Shown: in pieces, positions 7,893 to 16,317 of the stretch | How positions within the stretch are numbered: position 1 is the first letter of the stretch | How the letters are laid out: the number at the start of each line of letters is the position of its first letter | Assembly (NCBI GenBank): GCA_964465125.1 | Contig: CAYXIO010000020.1 | Coordinates: 1-63,921 of the forward strand | Source of the DNA: CAYOHG01 sp964465125 | Lineage (GTDB): Bacteria > Planctomycetota > Phycisphaerae > UBA1845 > Fen-1342 | Direction of reading: 5' to 3' | DNA: 63,921 nucleotides | Made by a program: the position numbers and the translations under genes | The notes under the pieces: model-generated | Seen by the model: the letters and a program-made list of their open reading frames with translations, nothing else | Told to the model about the DNA's origin: nothing | The model's database searches: none

Positions 7893-9203
7893 TCAGTCGA
7901 ATGCCATCGCGACCAGCGTTCGATCATCCTCCGCGGCCAGTCCCCCCGAAAAGGTGTTCACCGCCGCCAGGATCGCTTCAATCAATGTGGCCGGCGAGCG
8001 CCCGCAGCATTGCAGCACAGCGTCCAGCCCCTCCAGCCCGAACATCGTGCGCTGCGCGTCGAACGTCTCGGTGATGCCGTCGGTGAACAGCAGCAGGCGG
8101 TCCCCCGGCCGAAGCCGAACGTCGCACTCGACCGCGTCGTGCGGCTCGATGATGCCCAGCGGCAATCCGGGACCGACTTCCAGCGCGGTGACATCCGGTT
8201 CGCTGGCGCGCAGCCAGCGCGGCGGATGATGTCCCGCGTTCGCATAGCGCAGCCGCCGCATCTCGGGGTGATAGAGTGCCGCAAACGCGGTCACGAACTG
8301 CCCGCTCGGCAGCGAGTTGACCAGGTGCCCGTTGAGGAATTGCAGTACGCCGGCGGGGGACAACTGATCGTCCGGCACGAGCGCCAGGGGCGCGTGAAGC
8401 AGGGACCGGATCATGGCCATGACGACCGCCGCCGCGGGACCATGTCCGCTCACGTCGGCGATCAGAATGCCGCACTCGCCGTTGGGGCGCGGGAAGAAGT
8501 CGAAGTAGTCGCCGCCGGCCCGGCGGCTGGTTTCGTAGTAGGTTGCGATCGATACGCCGGGAATGCTGGGCGGCCGGGCCGGCAGCAGCCGGCGCTGAAT
8601 CTCCCCGACGCTGCGGAACTCGCGGTCCAGCGCGGCATAGGCCGCCCGCAGCTCATCGGACTGAACCAGTTGCTGCGTCGCGCGGCCGATCAGGTTGGTC
8701 GTCAGCACCAGCGTGCACAGCTCGTCGAGCGTGAACGAATCCGGCTCCGCCCGCAGCATGACCAGGGCATAGACCGGCTCGCCTTCGTGGAAGATCGGCG
8801 TGAACAACATCGAGCGCATGCCGTCCGCGTACACTGCGAAGGGATCGTCGGCCGCCACTTCGAGCCGGTCGATTTTGATCGACTCTCCCAGCGAGGCGAG
8901 CCGCGGCAGCATTCCGCGATCCACGATCGGCAGACGCTCGACTTCCTTCCAGGGGTCGATCCGCTCCTTCCAGGTGGTGGAGCGGGTGATTCGCACCTTG
9001 CCTGCGGGCAGATCGCGCCGGCTCAGCGACAAGGTCCGGTCGGCGGGGATCACGAAGCGGGCCCGCGCTCGATACGAGTCGATCAGCTCGCCGGCGCCGC
9101 GCGCCAGGCTCAGCTCGCGAACCAGCCGCAGATACTCCCGCAGCCGCCGCGAAGGAGTGATGTCCTGGGGAACGCGCGACTCCTGAGCCATCGAGGTTTC
9201 CAT
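7893..9203 (-). CDS. GAF/SpoIIE-type PP2C phosphatase (RsbU-like)
   Basis: The start is placed at 9203 (METSMAQ) because GGAG lies eight bases upstream; the longer frame adds 45 arginine/glycine-rich residues. In the 436-residue protein, a GAF-like domain occupies about 40-190 and a short coiled segment leads into a SpoIIE/PP2C domain. Its metal-binding motifs are visible: RRAGGDYFDFF, LIADVSGHGPAAAVVMAM, the YANAGHHPP segment, LLLFTDGITE and a late EDDRTLVAMAF. Enzymes of this class dephosphorylate anti-sigma antagonists in partner-switching systems. No anti-sigma factor or STAS antagonist lies beside it, so the substrate is unknown. It is the only phosphatase in this kinase cluster. Confidence 0.9.
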   Translation of the reverse strand: METSMAQESRVPQDITPSRRLREYLRLVRELSLARGAGELIDSYRARARFVIPADRTLSLSRRDLPAGKVRITRSTTWKERIDPWKEVERLPIVDRGMLPRLASLGESIKIDRLEVAADDPFAVYADGMRSMLFTPIFHEGEPVYALVMLRAEPDSFTLDELCTLVLTTNLIGRATQQLVQSDELRAAYAALDREFRSVGEIQRRLLPARPPSIPGVSIATYYETSRRAGGDYFDFFPRPNGECGILIADVSGHGPAAAVVMAMIRSLLHAPLALVPDDQLSPAGVLQFLNGHLVNSLPSGQFVTAFAALYHPEMRRLRYANAGHHPPRWLRASEPDVTALEVGPGLPLGIIEPHDAVECDVRLRPGDRLLLFTDGITETFDAQRTMFGLEGLDAVLQCCGRSPATLIEAILAAVNTFSGGLAAEDDRTLVAMAFD

Positions 9204-9361
9204 CCGCAGACTCCACGCGAGGACGTCGCCGTGGTCGTCGGCCGCGGCGCCGTCGAACGGGTGCGCATCGTAGCCCAAGGGACCAGACCTCAACCCGCGC
9301 CGGTTTCGAAACGGTCGGCCGCGGGCCGCGCCAGGCACCTGACTGAAGCCGATCCGGAGGG

Positions 9362-9874
9362 TTAGTCCAGTACCGAAAGGACGGCGGAGCGGAGAATCGG
9401 CGAACCGTAGCGCGGGGGCGACTGCGGCTCATAGATCACGCATTCGAGGTAGTTTCGCCCGAAGCGCAGACATTCTTCACGATCGGGAAGGAAGATGTCG
9501 ACGGTGTTGTGCCGAAAGCGCTGGTGGGTGCGATCGGTTACCACGAAGCGCCGATCGAGGGCCGGGACGTAGACGATCGAGCCGAAGGGAACGTCCGCCG
9601 GCGCCGCGCACTGGCCGACGCCGGAGGGGATGCCGGCCGCGGTCAACCCGCAGTCGTGATAGGCGGTGACGCGATAAATTCGATAGGCCGGCCCAAGGTA
9701 TCGGCCGGCACTGACGGAGGCTGGGGGATCCGTCGCCTCGGCCTCGGCCTCGGCTGCGGCGGTCGCGCGCGCGTCGGACAGCTTCGCGTTCGACGGCGCG
9801 ACCGAACCGGAGGCTTGGAGTCCGGCGACCACCAAGCACAGCAATCCAACAGTAGAGCCCAAGCCTGTCGACAT
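9362..9874 (-). CDS. Exported 3D-domain (MltA-C/RlpA-like) protein
   Basis: The start at 9874 is preferred because GGAG lies eight bases upstream and the resulting N-terminus (MSTGLGSTVGLLCLVVAG) is a clean signal peptide; upstream alternatives lack this. The 170-residue product has a C-terminal 3D domain (about 70-160): YRVTAYHDCGLTAAG, a central VPFGSIVYVP, then DRTHQ and NTVDIFL, supplying the three aspartates for which the domain is named. The fold is the double-psi barrel of lytic transglycosylase MltA, so a cell-wall role is likely, though enzymatic activity cannot be read from sequence alone. It is divergent from tpiA. Confidence 0.78.
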   Translation of the reverse strand: MSTGLGSTVGLLCLVVAGLQASGSVAPSNAKLSDARATAAAEAEAEATDPPASVSAGRYLGPAYRIYRVTAYHDCGLTAAGIPSGVGQCAAPADVPFGSIVYVPALDRRFVVTDRTHQRFRHNTVDIFLPDREECLRFGRNYLECVIYEPQSPPRYGSPILRSAVLSVLD

Positions 9875-9998
9875 CCCAAGCACTCCGCCCCCGGCGTGCC
9901 AGTCTGATTGCCCAGTCGTGATCTTGCGCGCCCGCGCCCCGTTCATCCGCCGCGCTGGTGGGAGTTGCGGCGTGACGAACGCACGGTACTTTAGGCGG

Positions 9999-10027
9999 TT
10001 GGCTGGAAAATTCCAGCTTGCTAAAGA
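9999..10027 (+). promoter_or_regulatory. tpiA promoter with internal palindrome
   Basis: TTGGCT (9999-10004) and TAAAGA (10022-10027) are separated by 17 bases. The spacer contains the inverted repeat CTGGAA-AA-TTCCAG (10003-10016), positioned as an operator would be. The tpiA start codon is 83 bases downstream. Confidence 0.45.
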
Positions 10028-10110
10028 CAATCGCCGGAAGCGTTCCCGGGCCCTGCTGACAAACGAGTGATGCGGCCGGGCGAGTGCGGGACGCAGCAAG
10101 GAGCGAGATC

Positions 10111-10890
10111 ATGCGGAAGCCGATTGTGGCCGGTAACTGGAAGATGTATCTGAATCGTGCGAGCGGAACGGCGCTCGCCAGCGAGCTGAGCAAGGCGTTG
10201 AGCGCAGACTCCAGCCGCGACGCGGTTGAAGTCGTGGTCTGCCCGCCGTTCGTGTATCTCGATGCGATCAAGGGCGTTACGGCGAATCACGCGATCAGCG
10301 TGGGCGCCCAGAACCTCTACCATGAACGCGAGGGGGCCTTCACGGGAGAGGTCAGCGCCGGCATGCTCGTGGACATCGGCGTCCGATATGTGATCCTCGG
10401 GCACTCCGAACGCCGCCACACGATCGGCCACCATGAAGACGACCGGATGATTCAACTGAAGACGCGGGCGGCCTTGGCGGCGGGGCTGACGCCGATCCTC
10501 TGCGTCGGCGAGACGCTGGCTGAGCGGAATGCGAACCAGACGCCGGACGTGCTGACATTCCAGCTCACCGCCGGCGTGTCGGGCGTTCAGTGCTCGGATC
10601 CGGAACAGCTTGTCATCGCGTACGAACCCGTCTGGGCGATTGGCACGGGTCAGAACGCTACGCCTGCGCAGGCCCAGGAAGCGCACGTTCACATTCGCAG
10701 CGAGCTGAGGCGGCTGCTGGGGTCGGCCGCCGACGGAGTTCGGATTCTCTATGGCGGGAGCGTGAAGCCGGACAATGCGGCGGCGATCTTTTCGCAGCCG
10801 GACGTGGACGGCGGGCTGATCGGGGGCGCCAGCCTGAAGGCGGCGAGCTTTCTGCCGATCGTGGACGCGGCGCTGGCCGCTGGGCGGTAG
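10111..10890 (+). CDS. tpiA: Triosephosphate isomerase
   Basis: This enzyme interconverts dihydroxyacetone phosphate and glyceraldehyde 3-phosphate in glycolysis. The 259-residue protein begins MRKPIVAGNWKMYLN, with catalytic Asn and Lys in the NWKM motif. It carries the catalytic-His motif LGHSERR, the catalytic-Glu motif AYEPVWAIGTG and the phosphate-binding YGGSV near the end, so it looks complete and active. The start is fixed by AAGGAG seven bases upstream. It is followed by secG, a pairing common in many bacteria. Confidence 0.98.
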   Translation: MRKPIVAGNWKMYLNRASGTALASELSKALSADSSRDAVEVVVCPPFVYLDAIKGVTANHAISVGAQNLYHEREGAFTGEVSAGMLVDIGVRYVILGHSERRHTIGHHEDDRMIQLKTRAALAAGLTPILCVGETLAERNANQTPDVLTFQLTAGVSGVQCSDPEQLVIAYEPVWAIGTGQNATPAQAQEAHVHIRSELRRLLGSAADGVRILYGGSVKPDNAAAIFSQPDVDGGLIGGASLKAASFLPIVDAALAAGR

Positions 10891-10892
10891 CC

Positions 10893-10902
10893 GCCCTATA
10901 CT
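10893..10902 (+). promoter_or_regulatory. Candidate -10 element upstream of secG
   Basis: GCCCTATACT begins three bases after the tpiA stop. The same box occurs upstream of the aminotransferase gene (40056-40065) and, as GCCCTATAAT, upstream of the pseudopilin gene (49448-49457). No strong -35 is seen. It would give secG and the following genes a promoter independent of tpiA. Confidence 0.4.
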
Positions 10903-10973
10903 TTGGGGCTCGCAACGCGGGGCGCCGTTTCGCCCTGCGCTGGCCCCGGTGCGACTTTGATGGGAACGCTGGA

Positions 10974-11408
10974 ATGATGGTTGCGGCCTGGTATCACTTT
11001 CCCTTGGCCCTGTTGTTCGTGGTCTTGGCCTTCCTGGTGACGGCCGTCATTCTGCTGCAGCGCGGCCGCGGGGTCGGCTTGGCGGGTGCGTTCGGCGGGG
11101 CAGGTCTGCACACGGCGTTCGGGTCGAAAACGGGTGACGTGCTGACCTGGGCGACGGTGGTCCTGGCCGGCATCTTCCTGGTGTACGCCGTTCTACTCAA
11201 CTACCTCTTTGTGCCGATGAAAGCGGTGGCTTCGAATCCGCCGGCGATTTCCGCGCCTGCGCCCGGGGACGGAACGGGCGCCGCGGAGGTTCCGCTGGAG
11301 GAGCCCGCCGAGGTTCCGCCGAGCGCGGAAACGCCTCCGCCGAGCGAAGCAGCACAGCCGCCGGCCGAGGGAGGCGCCGCACCGGCGAGCGCACCGTCAA
11401 CTCCCTGA
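10974..11408 (+). CDS. secG: Preprotein translocase subunit SecG
   Basis: The 144-residue protein has two membrane helices (about 8-28 and 55-77) separated by the SecG signature loop containing LLQRGRGVGLAGAFGG, which contacts SecYE during export. After the second helix there is an unusually long, Pro/Glu/Ala-rich tail of roughly 60 residues, likely disordered; plain SecG proteins often end soon after the second helix. Two adjacent ATG codons (10974 and 10977) are both possible starts. It lies between tpiA and yicC on the same strand. Confidence 0.88.
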   Translation: MMVAAWYHFPLALLFVVLAFLVTAVILLQRGRGVGLAGAFGGAGLHTAFGSKTGDVLTWATVVLAGIFLVYAVLLNYLFVPMKAVASNPPAISAPAPGDGTGAAEVPLEEPAEVPPSAETPPPSEAAQPPAEGGAAPASAPSTP

Positions 11409-11462
11409 GCCGTCGTCGGCGGATCGTCCGACCCCGCATCGCGCACGGCGCTGGAAGCAGGC

Positions 11463-12344
11463 ATGATTCAATCAATGACCGGCTTCGGCGAAGCACAGCT
11501 CGAGGAAGACGGTCACGCCTATCACGTTGAGCTGCGCAGCGTCAATCACCGCTATTTCAAGGCGTCGCTGCACCTTCCAGACGAGTTCGCCTTTCTTGAG
11601 CCGCCGCTCGAGCAGATGCTGCGGGCGCGCCTCAGCCGCGGCAGCATCACACTGCGGCTGAATCAGCGCGACCTGAGCGCCGCGGCCGCCCAGGACCTGA
11701 ACCTCGCCGCACTGCGGCACTACCTGACGCAGTTGCAGGAAATCCACGCCCCGAACGCGACGCTGACGATCGACCTGGCGACGCTGGCGCTGATGCCCGG
11801 CGTGTGCCAGCCGCACGAACTGAGCGACGAGCAGCGCAGCCGGGCGGCGCAGACGGTGGAGCGTGCGGCGCGCGCCGCGCTCGACCGGTTGCTGGAGATG
11901 CGCGCCGCCGAGGGCCGCGCGCTGGCGGGAGACTTGCGCGGCCACACGGCCGGCATCCGCGAACAGCTCGCGGCGATTCGGGCGCGCGTGCCGAACGTGC
12001 TGCTGGAGTATCGGCAGCGCTTGACGGCGCGGGTGCAGCAGTTGATCGCGGAGAGCAACGTCACGCTGGCGGCCGACGATCTGCTGAAGGAGGTCGCGAT
12101 CTTCGCCGAGCGAAGCGACATCAGCGAGGAGATCAGCCGGCTGGCGTCTCATCTGGAGCAGTTCGAGTCTGCGCTGGGCCGCAAGGAGCCGGCCGGCCGG
12201 ACGCTGGACTTCATCGGCCAGGAGATGCTGCGCGAGGCCAACACGATGGGCTCGAAGGCCGGCGACGCCGAGATTGCGCGGCGGATCATCGAGATCAAGA
12301 CGTCGATCGACCGGATCAAGGAACAGGTTCAGAATGTCGAGTAA
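11463..12344 (+). CDS. yicC: YicC/YloC-family endoribonuclease
   Basis: The 293-residue protein has the diagnostic YicC N-terminus MIQSMTGFGEAQ and SVNHRYFKASL, a central helical region, and the conserved C-terminal segment (GRTLDFIGQEMLREANTMGSKAGD, shown here only as landmarks GRTLDFI and EANTMGSK). The family has been characterised as endoribonucleases taking part in mRNA and sRNA decay. A GGAAGCAGGC sequence precedes the ATG. It is followed after six bases by tatD, which indicates co-transcription. Confidence 0.95.
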   Translation: MIQSMTGFGEAQLEEDGHAYHVELRSVNHRYFKASLHLPDEFAFLEPPLEQMLRARLSRGSITLRLNQRDLSAAAAQDLNLAALRHYLTQLQEIHAPNATLTIDLATLALMPGVCQPHELSDEQRSRAAQTVERAARAALDRLLEMRAAEGRALAGDLRGHTAGIREQLAAIRARVPNVLLEYRQRLTARVQQLIAESNVTLAADDLLKEVAIFAERSDISEEISRLASHLEQFESALGRKEPAGRTLDFIGQEMLREANTMGSKAGDAEIARRIIEIKTSIDRIKEQVQNVE

Positions 12345-12350
12345 CCGCGC

Positions 12351-13160
12351 GTGAGCCTGCTGGTCGACACGCACTGCCACCTGACCTACGACGAACTTGC
12401 CCCGCGGATTGACGACGTACTCGCGCGGGCGGCAAGCGCGGGCGTGACGCGCTGCATCACCGTCGCGACCGACCCGGACGACGCGGTCCGCGCGATCGAT
12501 CTGATGTCGTCGCGGCCGGCGCTATGCCTCGCGGCGGGCATTCACCCGCACGGCGCCGCCAAGGCCGACGCCAACCAGCTCGGCGCGCTGAGCGACCTTC
12601 ATCACGGGCGTTTCGGCGGAGTGGATTCCGCCCGGCTGGTCGCGGTCGGGGAGACGGGGCTCGACTTCCACTACGACTTCGCCCCGCACGACACCCAGGA
12701 ACGCGTCTTCCTCCGCCAGCTTGAGCTGGCCTGCGAGGTCCGTCGTCCGGTGATCATCCACGCGCGCGAAGCGGAAGCGCGGGTGTGCGAGATTCTCGAC
12801 GAATTCGAGCCGCTGCGCGGCCGGGTCGTCTTTCACTGTTTCTCGGGCGATGGAGTGCTCGCCCGCCGCGTTCTGGACGGGGGCTGGTGGCTTTCGTTCA
12901 CCGGCGTGGTCACGTTCCGAAACGCCGATGCGATTCGCTCGGCCGCGCGGTACGCGCCGGCCGACCGCATCATGGTCGAGACGGACGCACCGTATCTGTC
13001 GCCCGAGCCCGTCCGCAAGGTTCGCCCGAACGAGCCGGCGTTCGTAGCGCATACGGCGCGCTACCTGGCGCAACTGCGAAACACCACGGCCGAGGCCTTC
13101 GCGGCGACCACCACCTCCAACGCCCAGCGGTTCTTCAATCTCCCGGAGAGCACGACATGA
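12351..13160 (+). CDS. tatD: TatD-family metal-dependent hydrolase
   Basis: The start is a GTG six bases after yicC. The 269-residue TIM-barrel protein has the family's metal ligands: VDTHCHL at the N-terminus, VGETGLDFHYDF near 100, PVIIHAREAE near 130, the FHCFSGD motif and VETDAPYLSPEP near 210. TatD proteins are Mg2+-dependent 3'-5' exonucleases or deoxyribonucleases. The stop codon overlaps the start of the next gene (ATGA), so the two are translationally coupled. Confidence 0.95.
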   Translation: MSLLVDTHCHLTYDELAPRIDDVLARAASAGVTRCITVATDPDDAVRAIDLMSSRPALCLAAGIHPHGAAKADANQLGALSDLHHGRFGGVDSARLVAVGETGLDFHYDFAPHDTQERVFLRQLELACEVRRPVIIHAREAEARVCEILDEFEPLRGRVVFHCFSGDGVLARRVLDGGWWLSFTGVVTFRNADAIRSAARYAPADRIMVETDAPYLSPEPVRKVRPNEPAFVAHTARYLAQLRNTTAEAFAATTTSNAQRFFNLPESTT

Positions 13161-14092
13161 GCATCGCCCTCGTCACCGGCGGCGCCGGGTTCATCGGCAG
13201 TCACCTGGTTCGCGCCCTGATCGAGCGCGGAGCAACCGTCCGCGTTGTGGACAACTTCAGCACGGGGCATCGGCGAAATCTGGACAAGCTGAACGGGCGA
13301 TTCGAGCTGATGGAAGCCGACATCCGCGACGCGGATGCGATGCGCGCGGCGGCCCGCGGCGCCGAGACCGTTTTTCATCTCGCCGCGCAAGGCAGCGTGC
13401 CGCGCAGCGTGGACGATCCGCTGACGGCGAATGACATCAACGTGACCGGAACGCTGAACGTGCTGGTCGCGGCGCGCGATGCCGGCGCTCGGCGCGTTGT
13501 GTACTCCGCCAGCAGCGCCGCCTACGGCGAGACCGAGGTGCTGCCCAAGATCGAGTCGATGACGCCGCAGCCGGTCAGCCCCTACGGCGTCAGCAAACTG
13601 GCGGGGGAGCACTACTGCACCGCCTTCGCGCACTGCTACGGGCTCTCGACCGTGTCCTTGCGGTATTTCAACGTGTTCGGGCCGCGCCAGGACCCTAACA
13701 GCCAGTACGCGGCGGCGATTCCGGCGTTTGTCACACGCATGCTCGCGGACGAGTCGCCGATCGTGTTCGGCGACGGCGAGCAATCGCGCGACTTCTGCTA
13801 CGTCGACAACGTGGTCTCCGCGAATCTGCTCGCCGCCGAGGCGCCCGCCGCGCGCGGCGAAGTGCTGAACATCGCCTGCGGCGAGCGCGTTACGCTCAAT
13901 GCGATCATCGCGCTGATCAACCGGCAGCTTGGGAAGCGGATTTCGACGGAGTTCCGGCCGCCGCGGGCCGGCGACGTGCGTCACAGCCTGGCGTCGCTGG
14001 ACGCCGCGCGCGGGCGGATCGGCTACGAGCCGAAGGTCATGTTCGCGGAGGGGCTGCGACGGTCGATCGACTGGTATCGAGGGCAGGCGTAG
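13157..14092 (+). CDS. NAD-dependent sugar epimerase (UDP-glucose/GlcNAc 4-epimerase-like)
   Basis: The start ATG overlaps the tatD stop. The 311-residue protein belongs to the extended short-chain dehydrogenases: NAD-binding TGGAGFIGSHL at 7-17, Asp of VVDNFSTG, HLAAQGSVPRSV, a catalytic Ser-rich strand (YSASSAAYGE) and the catalytic pair YGVSK. The C-terminal half has the usual substrate-pocket segments LRYFNVFGPRQDP and SRDFCYVDN. It most resembles UDP-hexose 4-epimerases that feed exopolysaccharide or lipopolysaccharide synthesis. The exact sugar cannot be told from sequence. Its last 56 bases overlap the 3' end of the convergent alr gene. Confidence 0.92.
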   Translation: MSIALVTGGAGFIGSHLVRALIERGATVRVVDNFSTGHRRNLDKLNGRFELMEADIRDADAMRAAARGAETVFHLAAQGSVPRSVDDPLTANDINVTGTLNVLVAARDAGARRVVYSASSAAYGETEVLPKIESMTPQPVSPYGVSKLAGEHYCTAFAHCYGLSTVSLRYFNVFGPRQDPNSQYAAAIPAFVTRMLADESPIVFGDGEQSRDFCYVDNVVSANLLAAEAPAARGEVLNIACGERVTLNAIIALINRQLGKRISTEFRPPRAGDVRHSLASLDAARGRIGYEPKVMFAEGLRRSIDWYRGQA

Positions 14093-15008
14093 GCTCGGCG
14101 CTCGCGACGGCGGCGTATTCGCGAACCCCCATCGACGTATAGCGGCAGAGCACCTCGTGCTCGCGGACGTTCAGCTCGCGCGCGATCTCACGCTCGGGCA
14201 GCTCGTCTCCCAGCAGAACGACCTCGTCACCGGCGCGGTCGCGCGGATCGACGCTGACGAAGCAGGAGTTCATGCCGACTTCGAGGATGCGCTGCCGGCG
14301 GCCGTTGATGACCACGCTGGCCGGAGCAAGCCCGTTGCTGTAACCCGCGAGCAGGATGCCGACGTGCGGGAACTGAAAGCCGGTGTAGCCGACCGGACCG
14401 TGCGTCTCGCGGACCGACACGAGCCGGGTGGTGACGCGCGTCGCGCCGCGATACAGCGCCAGCCCCGGGCGCACGGCGTCCAGCCAGGTTGAGGGACAAT
14501 CGAGCAGCGAGGTCGCGGCGGCGTGCTTTCGGGCCGCGCGACAAGTGATCGAGCGCAGCACGTCCGCGCCGCTCGAATCGCAGGCATGCGTGTACAGATC
14601 GACGACCCTGGCGCCGCGCGCCAGCGACTCGACCTGCTCCGGAGCGACGCCGAACCGCTGCATGCCCGTGTCGACGCTGATCGCCAGCGGCAGACCGGCG
14701 TAGCGCCGCGCATCCTGCTCGTTCGCGATCATCGGCCGCAGGTTGAGCTCGCGAAACGCGGCGACATCCGCCTCGGGCGGGCCGAGCACGAGCCCCGGGC
14801 GCCCGACCTCACGCGCCTCCGGCACGCTGAAGTAGGCGAGATCATCCGCGACGCCGGCCAGCGCGTCGGTGACCCGCGCTGCGCCCGCGCCGTACGCGTC
14901 GGCCTTGATCACCGCGATCAGCGCCACGCCGGTGTGCTTGCGGATCCGCTCCGCCGAGGCTCGAATGCGATCCAGGTCGACTGAGACGTTGATGTGTTTG
15001 CAGCGCAT
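14037..15008 (-). CDS. alr: Alanine racemase, short form
   Basis: PLP-dependent interconversion of L- and D-alanine for peptidoglycan. The start at 15008 gives MRCKHINVSVDLDRIRAS, the usual N-terminus; the PLP lysine lies in VIKADAYGAGA (about residue 36). The protein is 323 residues, shorter than the usual 360-380. The C-terminal domain motif normally written GYADG is GYSNGLAP, and the usual GR..MD region reads VGMNSCFVSVD. It may therefore be a divergent racemase or a relative with another amino-acid substrate. A -10 box TATACT lies about 40 bases upstream, divergent from queA. Confidence 0.82.
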   Translation of the reverse strand: MRCKHINVSVDLDRIRASAERIRKHTGVALIAVIKADAYGAGAARVTDALAGVADDLAYFSVPEAREVGRPGLVLGPPEADVAAFRELNLRPMIANEQDARRYAGLPLAISVDTGMQRFGVAPEQVESLARGARVVDLYTHACDSSGADVLRSITCRAARKHAAATSLLDCPSTWLDAVRPGLALYRGATRVTTRLVSVRETHGPVGYTGFQFPHVGILLAGYSNGLAPASVVINGRRQRILEVGMNSCFVSVDPRDRAGDEVVLLGDELPEREIARELNVREHEVLCRYTSMGVREYAAVASAEPTPALDTSRSTVAAPPRT

Positions 15009-15049
15009 GGGAATTCCGAGTGTGAGGACCTCCGTGTCCGACGGACGGT

Positions 15050-15055
15050 AGTATA
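15050..15055 (-). promoter_or_regulatory. Candidate -10 box of alr
   Basis: TATACT on the minus strand in the 133-base divergent region between alr and queA. Transcription would begin about 35 bases before the alr start codon. The -35 candidate (TTCTGC, 17 bases away) is weak. Confidence 0.4.
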
Positions 15056-15141
15056 TCGAGACCGCGCCGCGCGCAGAAGAGCAACTTCGCGCCGCGCGGC
15101 CGACGCGTGGACGGTTCCCCGACCTCCTGCCGGCGTAATGC

Positions 15142-16317
15142 ATGAAGCGCACGGACCTGCACTACGAGCTGCCGGCCGACCGCATCGCGCAGCAGCCGGT
15201 GGAGCCGCGCGACGCCGCCCGGCTCCTGGTCGTCCATCGATCCGACGGACGGCTGGAGCACCGGCAGTTTCGCGACCTGCCGGACTACCTCCGCCCCGCC
15301 GACGCACTGGTGCTCAACCGCACGCGGGTCGTGCCGGCGCGCTTTTTCGCGCGGCGCGCCAGCGGCGGAAGCGTTGAAGGGCTGTTTCTGCGCGAGGCGA
15401 GCGGTCACTGGATCACGCTGCTCAAGCCGGCCGGCCGATTGCGCCCCGGCGAACGGCTGCGACTTCTGCCCGCGGCGAACCTCGAAGTTTCATCGACCGA
15501 TCTCGGCGGCGAGCCCGCAGAATCGGGGTCGGATCCATCGCCTGCCGCCGAAATCGCCCCCGATTGGGGCGACCGACCGGCCGAACGTGCGGCGGCGCTC
15601 CCGACGCTGGAATTGGAGCTGATCGAGCGTGAAGCCCGCGGCGTCTGGCGTAGCCGGCCGCAGCCGGCGTTGCCGGCCTTCGAGCTGCTGAACCGGATCG
15701 GGAGCACGCCGTTGCCGCCGTACATTCGCGGCGGTGTGGCGGCAGAGGGCGATGCGGGTCGCTACCAGACGGTGTACGCGGACAGCCCGGGCGCGGTCGC
15801 GGCTCCGACTGCCGGCCTGCATTTCACGCCGGGACTGCTGGAGCGGTTGAGCGCGGCCGGGATTCGGCAGGTGCGTGTCACGCTGCACGTTGGGTTGGGC
15901 ACGTTCGCCCCGATCGACGCGGACGATCTCGCCGAACACCGGATGCACTCGGAGTGGTACCAGGCCCCGACCGCGGCTTTGGAGACCCTGAGTGCGGCCC
16001 GCGCCGGCGGCGGGCGGATCGTCGCGGTCGGCACGACCAGCGTGCGCGTGCTTGAGTCGTTGGCTATTGACCCGGGGCGCCAAGCGGACGACGCCCCGCC
16101 GGCGGGCGAGCAGGGCTGGACGGACATCTTCATCTACCCGCCCCGTCGGTTTCGAAACGTCGATATGCTGGTGACCAACTTCCACCTGCCCGAAAGCACG
16201 CTGCTGGCGCTGGTAATGGCATTCGCGGGCGTCGCGCTAACGCGCCGCGCGTACGAAGCGGCCATCGCCGAGGGATACCGCTTCTACAGCTACGGCGACG
16301 CGATGCTGGTTCTCTGA
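15142..16317 (+). CDS. queA: S-adenosylmethionine:tRNA ribosyltransferase-isomerase
   Basis: Converts preQ1 in tRNA to epoxyqueuosine by transferring the ribosyl part of SAM. The family start is clear (MKRTDLHYELPADRIAQQP), as are the motifs RDAARLLVV, LVLNRTRVVPARF, PLPPYIRG, YQTVYA, AAPTAGLHFTP, VTLHVGLGTF, the late VGTTSVRVLESLA and TNFHLPESTLL. At 391 residues it is about 40 longer than typical QueA; the extra length is a Pro/Glu/Ser-rich stretch near residues 112-155, inserted where other members have a short loop. Divergent from alr. Confidence 0.96.
   Translation: MKRTDLHYELPADRIAQQPVEPRDAARLLVVHRSDGRLEHRQFRDLPDYLRPADALVLNRTRVVPARFFARRASGGSVEGLFLREASGHWITLLKPAGRLRPGERLRLLPAANLEVSSTDLGGEPAESGSDPSPAAEIAPDWGDRPAERAAALPTLELELIEREARGVWRSRPQPALPAFELLNRIGSTPLPPYIRGGVAAEGDAGRYQTVYADSPGAVAAPTAGLHFTPGLLERLSAAGIRQVRVTLHVGLGTFAPIDADDLAEHRMHSEWYQAPTAALETLSAARAGGGRIVAVGTTSVRVLESLAIDPGRQADDAPPAGEQGWTDIFIYPPRRFRNVDMLVTNFHLPESTLLALVMAFAGVALTRRAYEAAIAEGYRFYSYGDAMLVL

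Noticed and set aside
12785..13156. Upstream in-frame extension of the sugar epimerase inside tatD
   Set aside because: The Rossmann motif TGGAGFIGS begins a few residues after the ATG at 13157, so the extension is out-of-frame tatD sequence.
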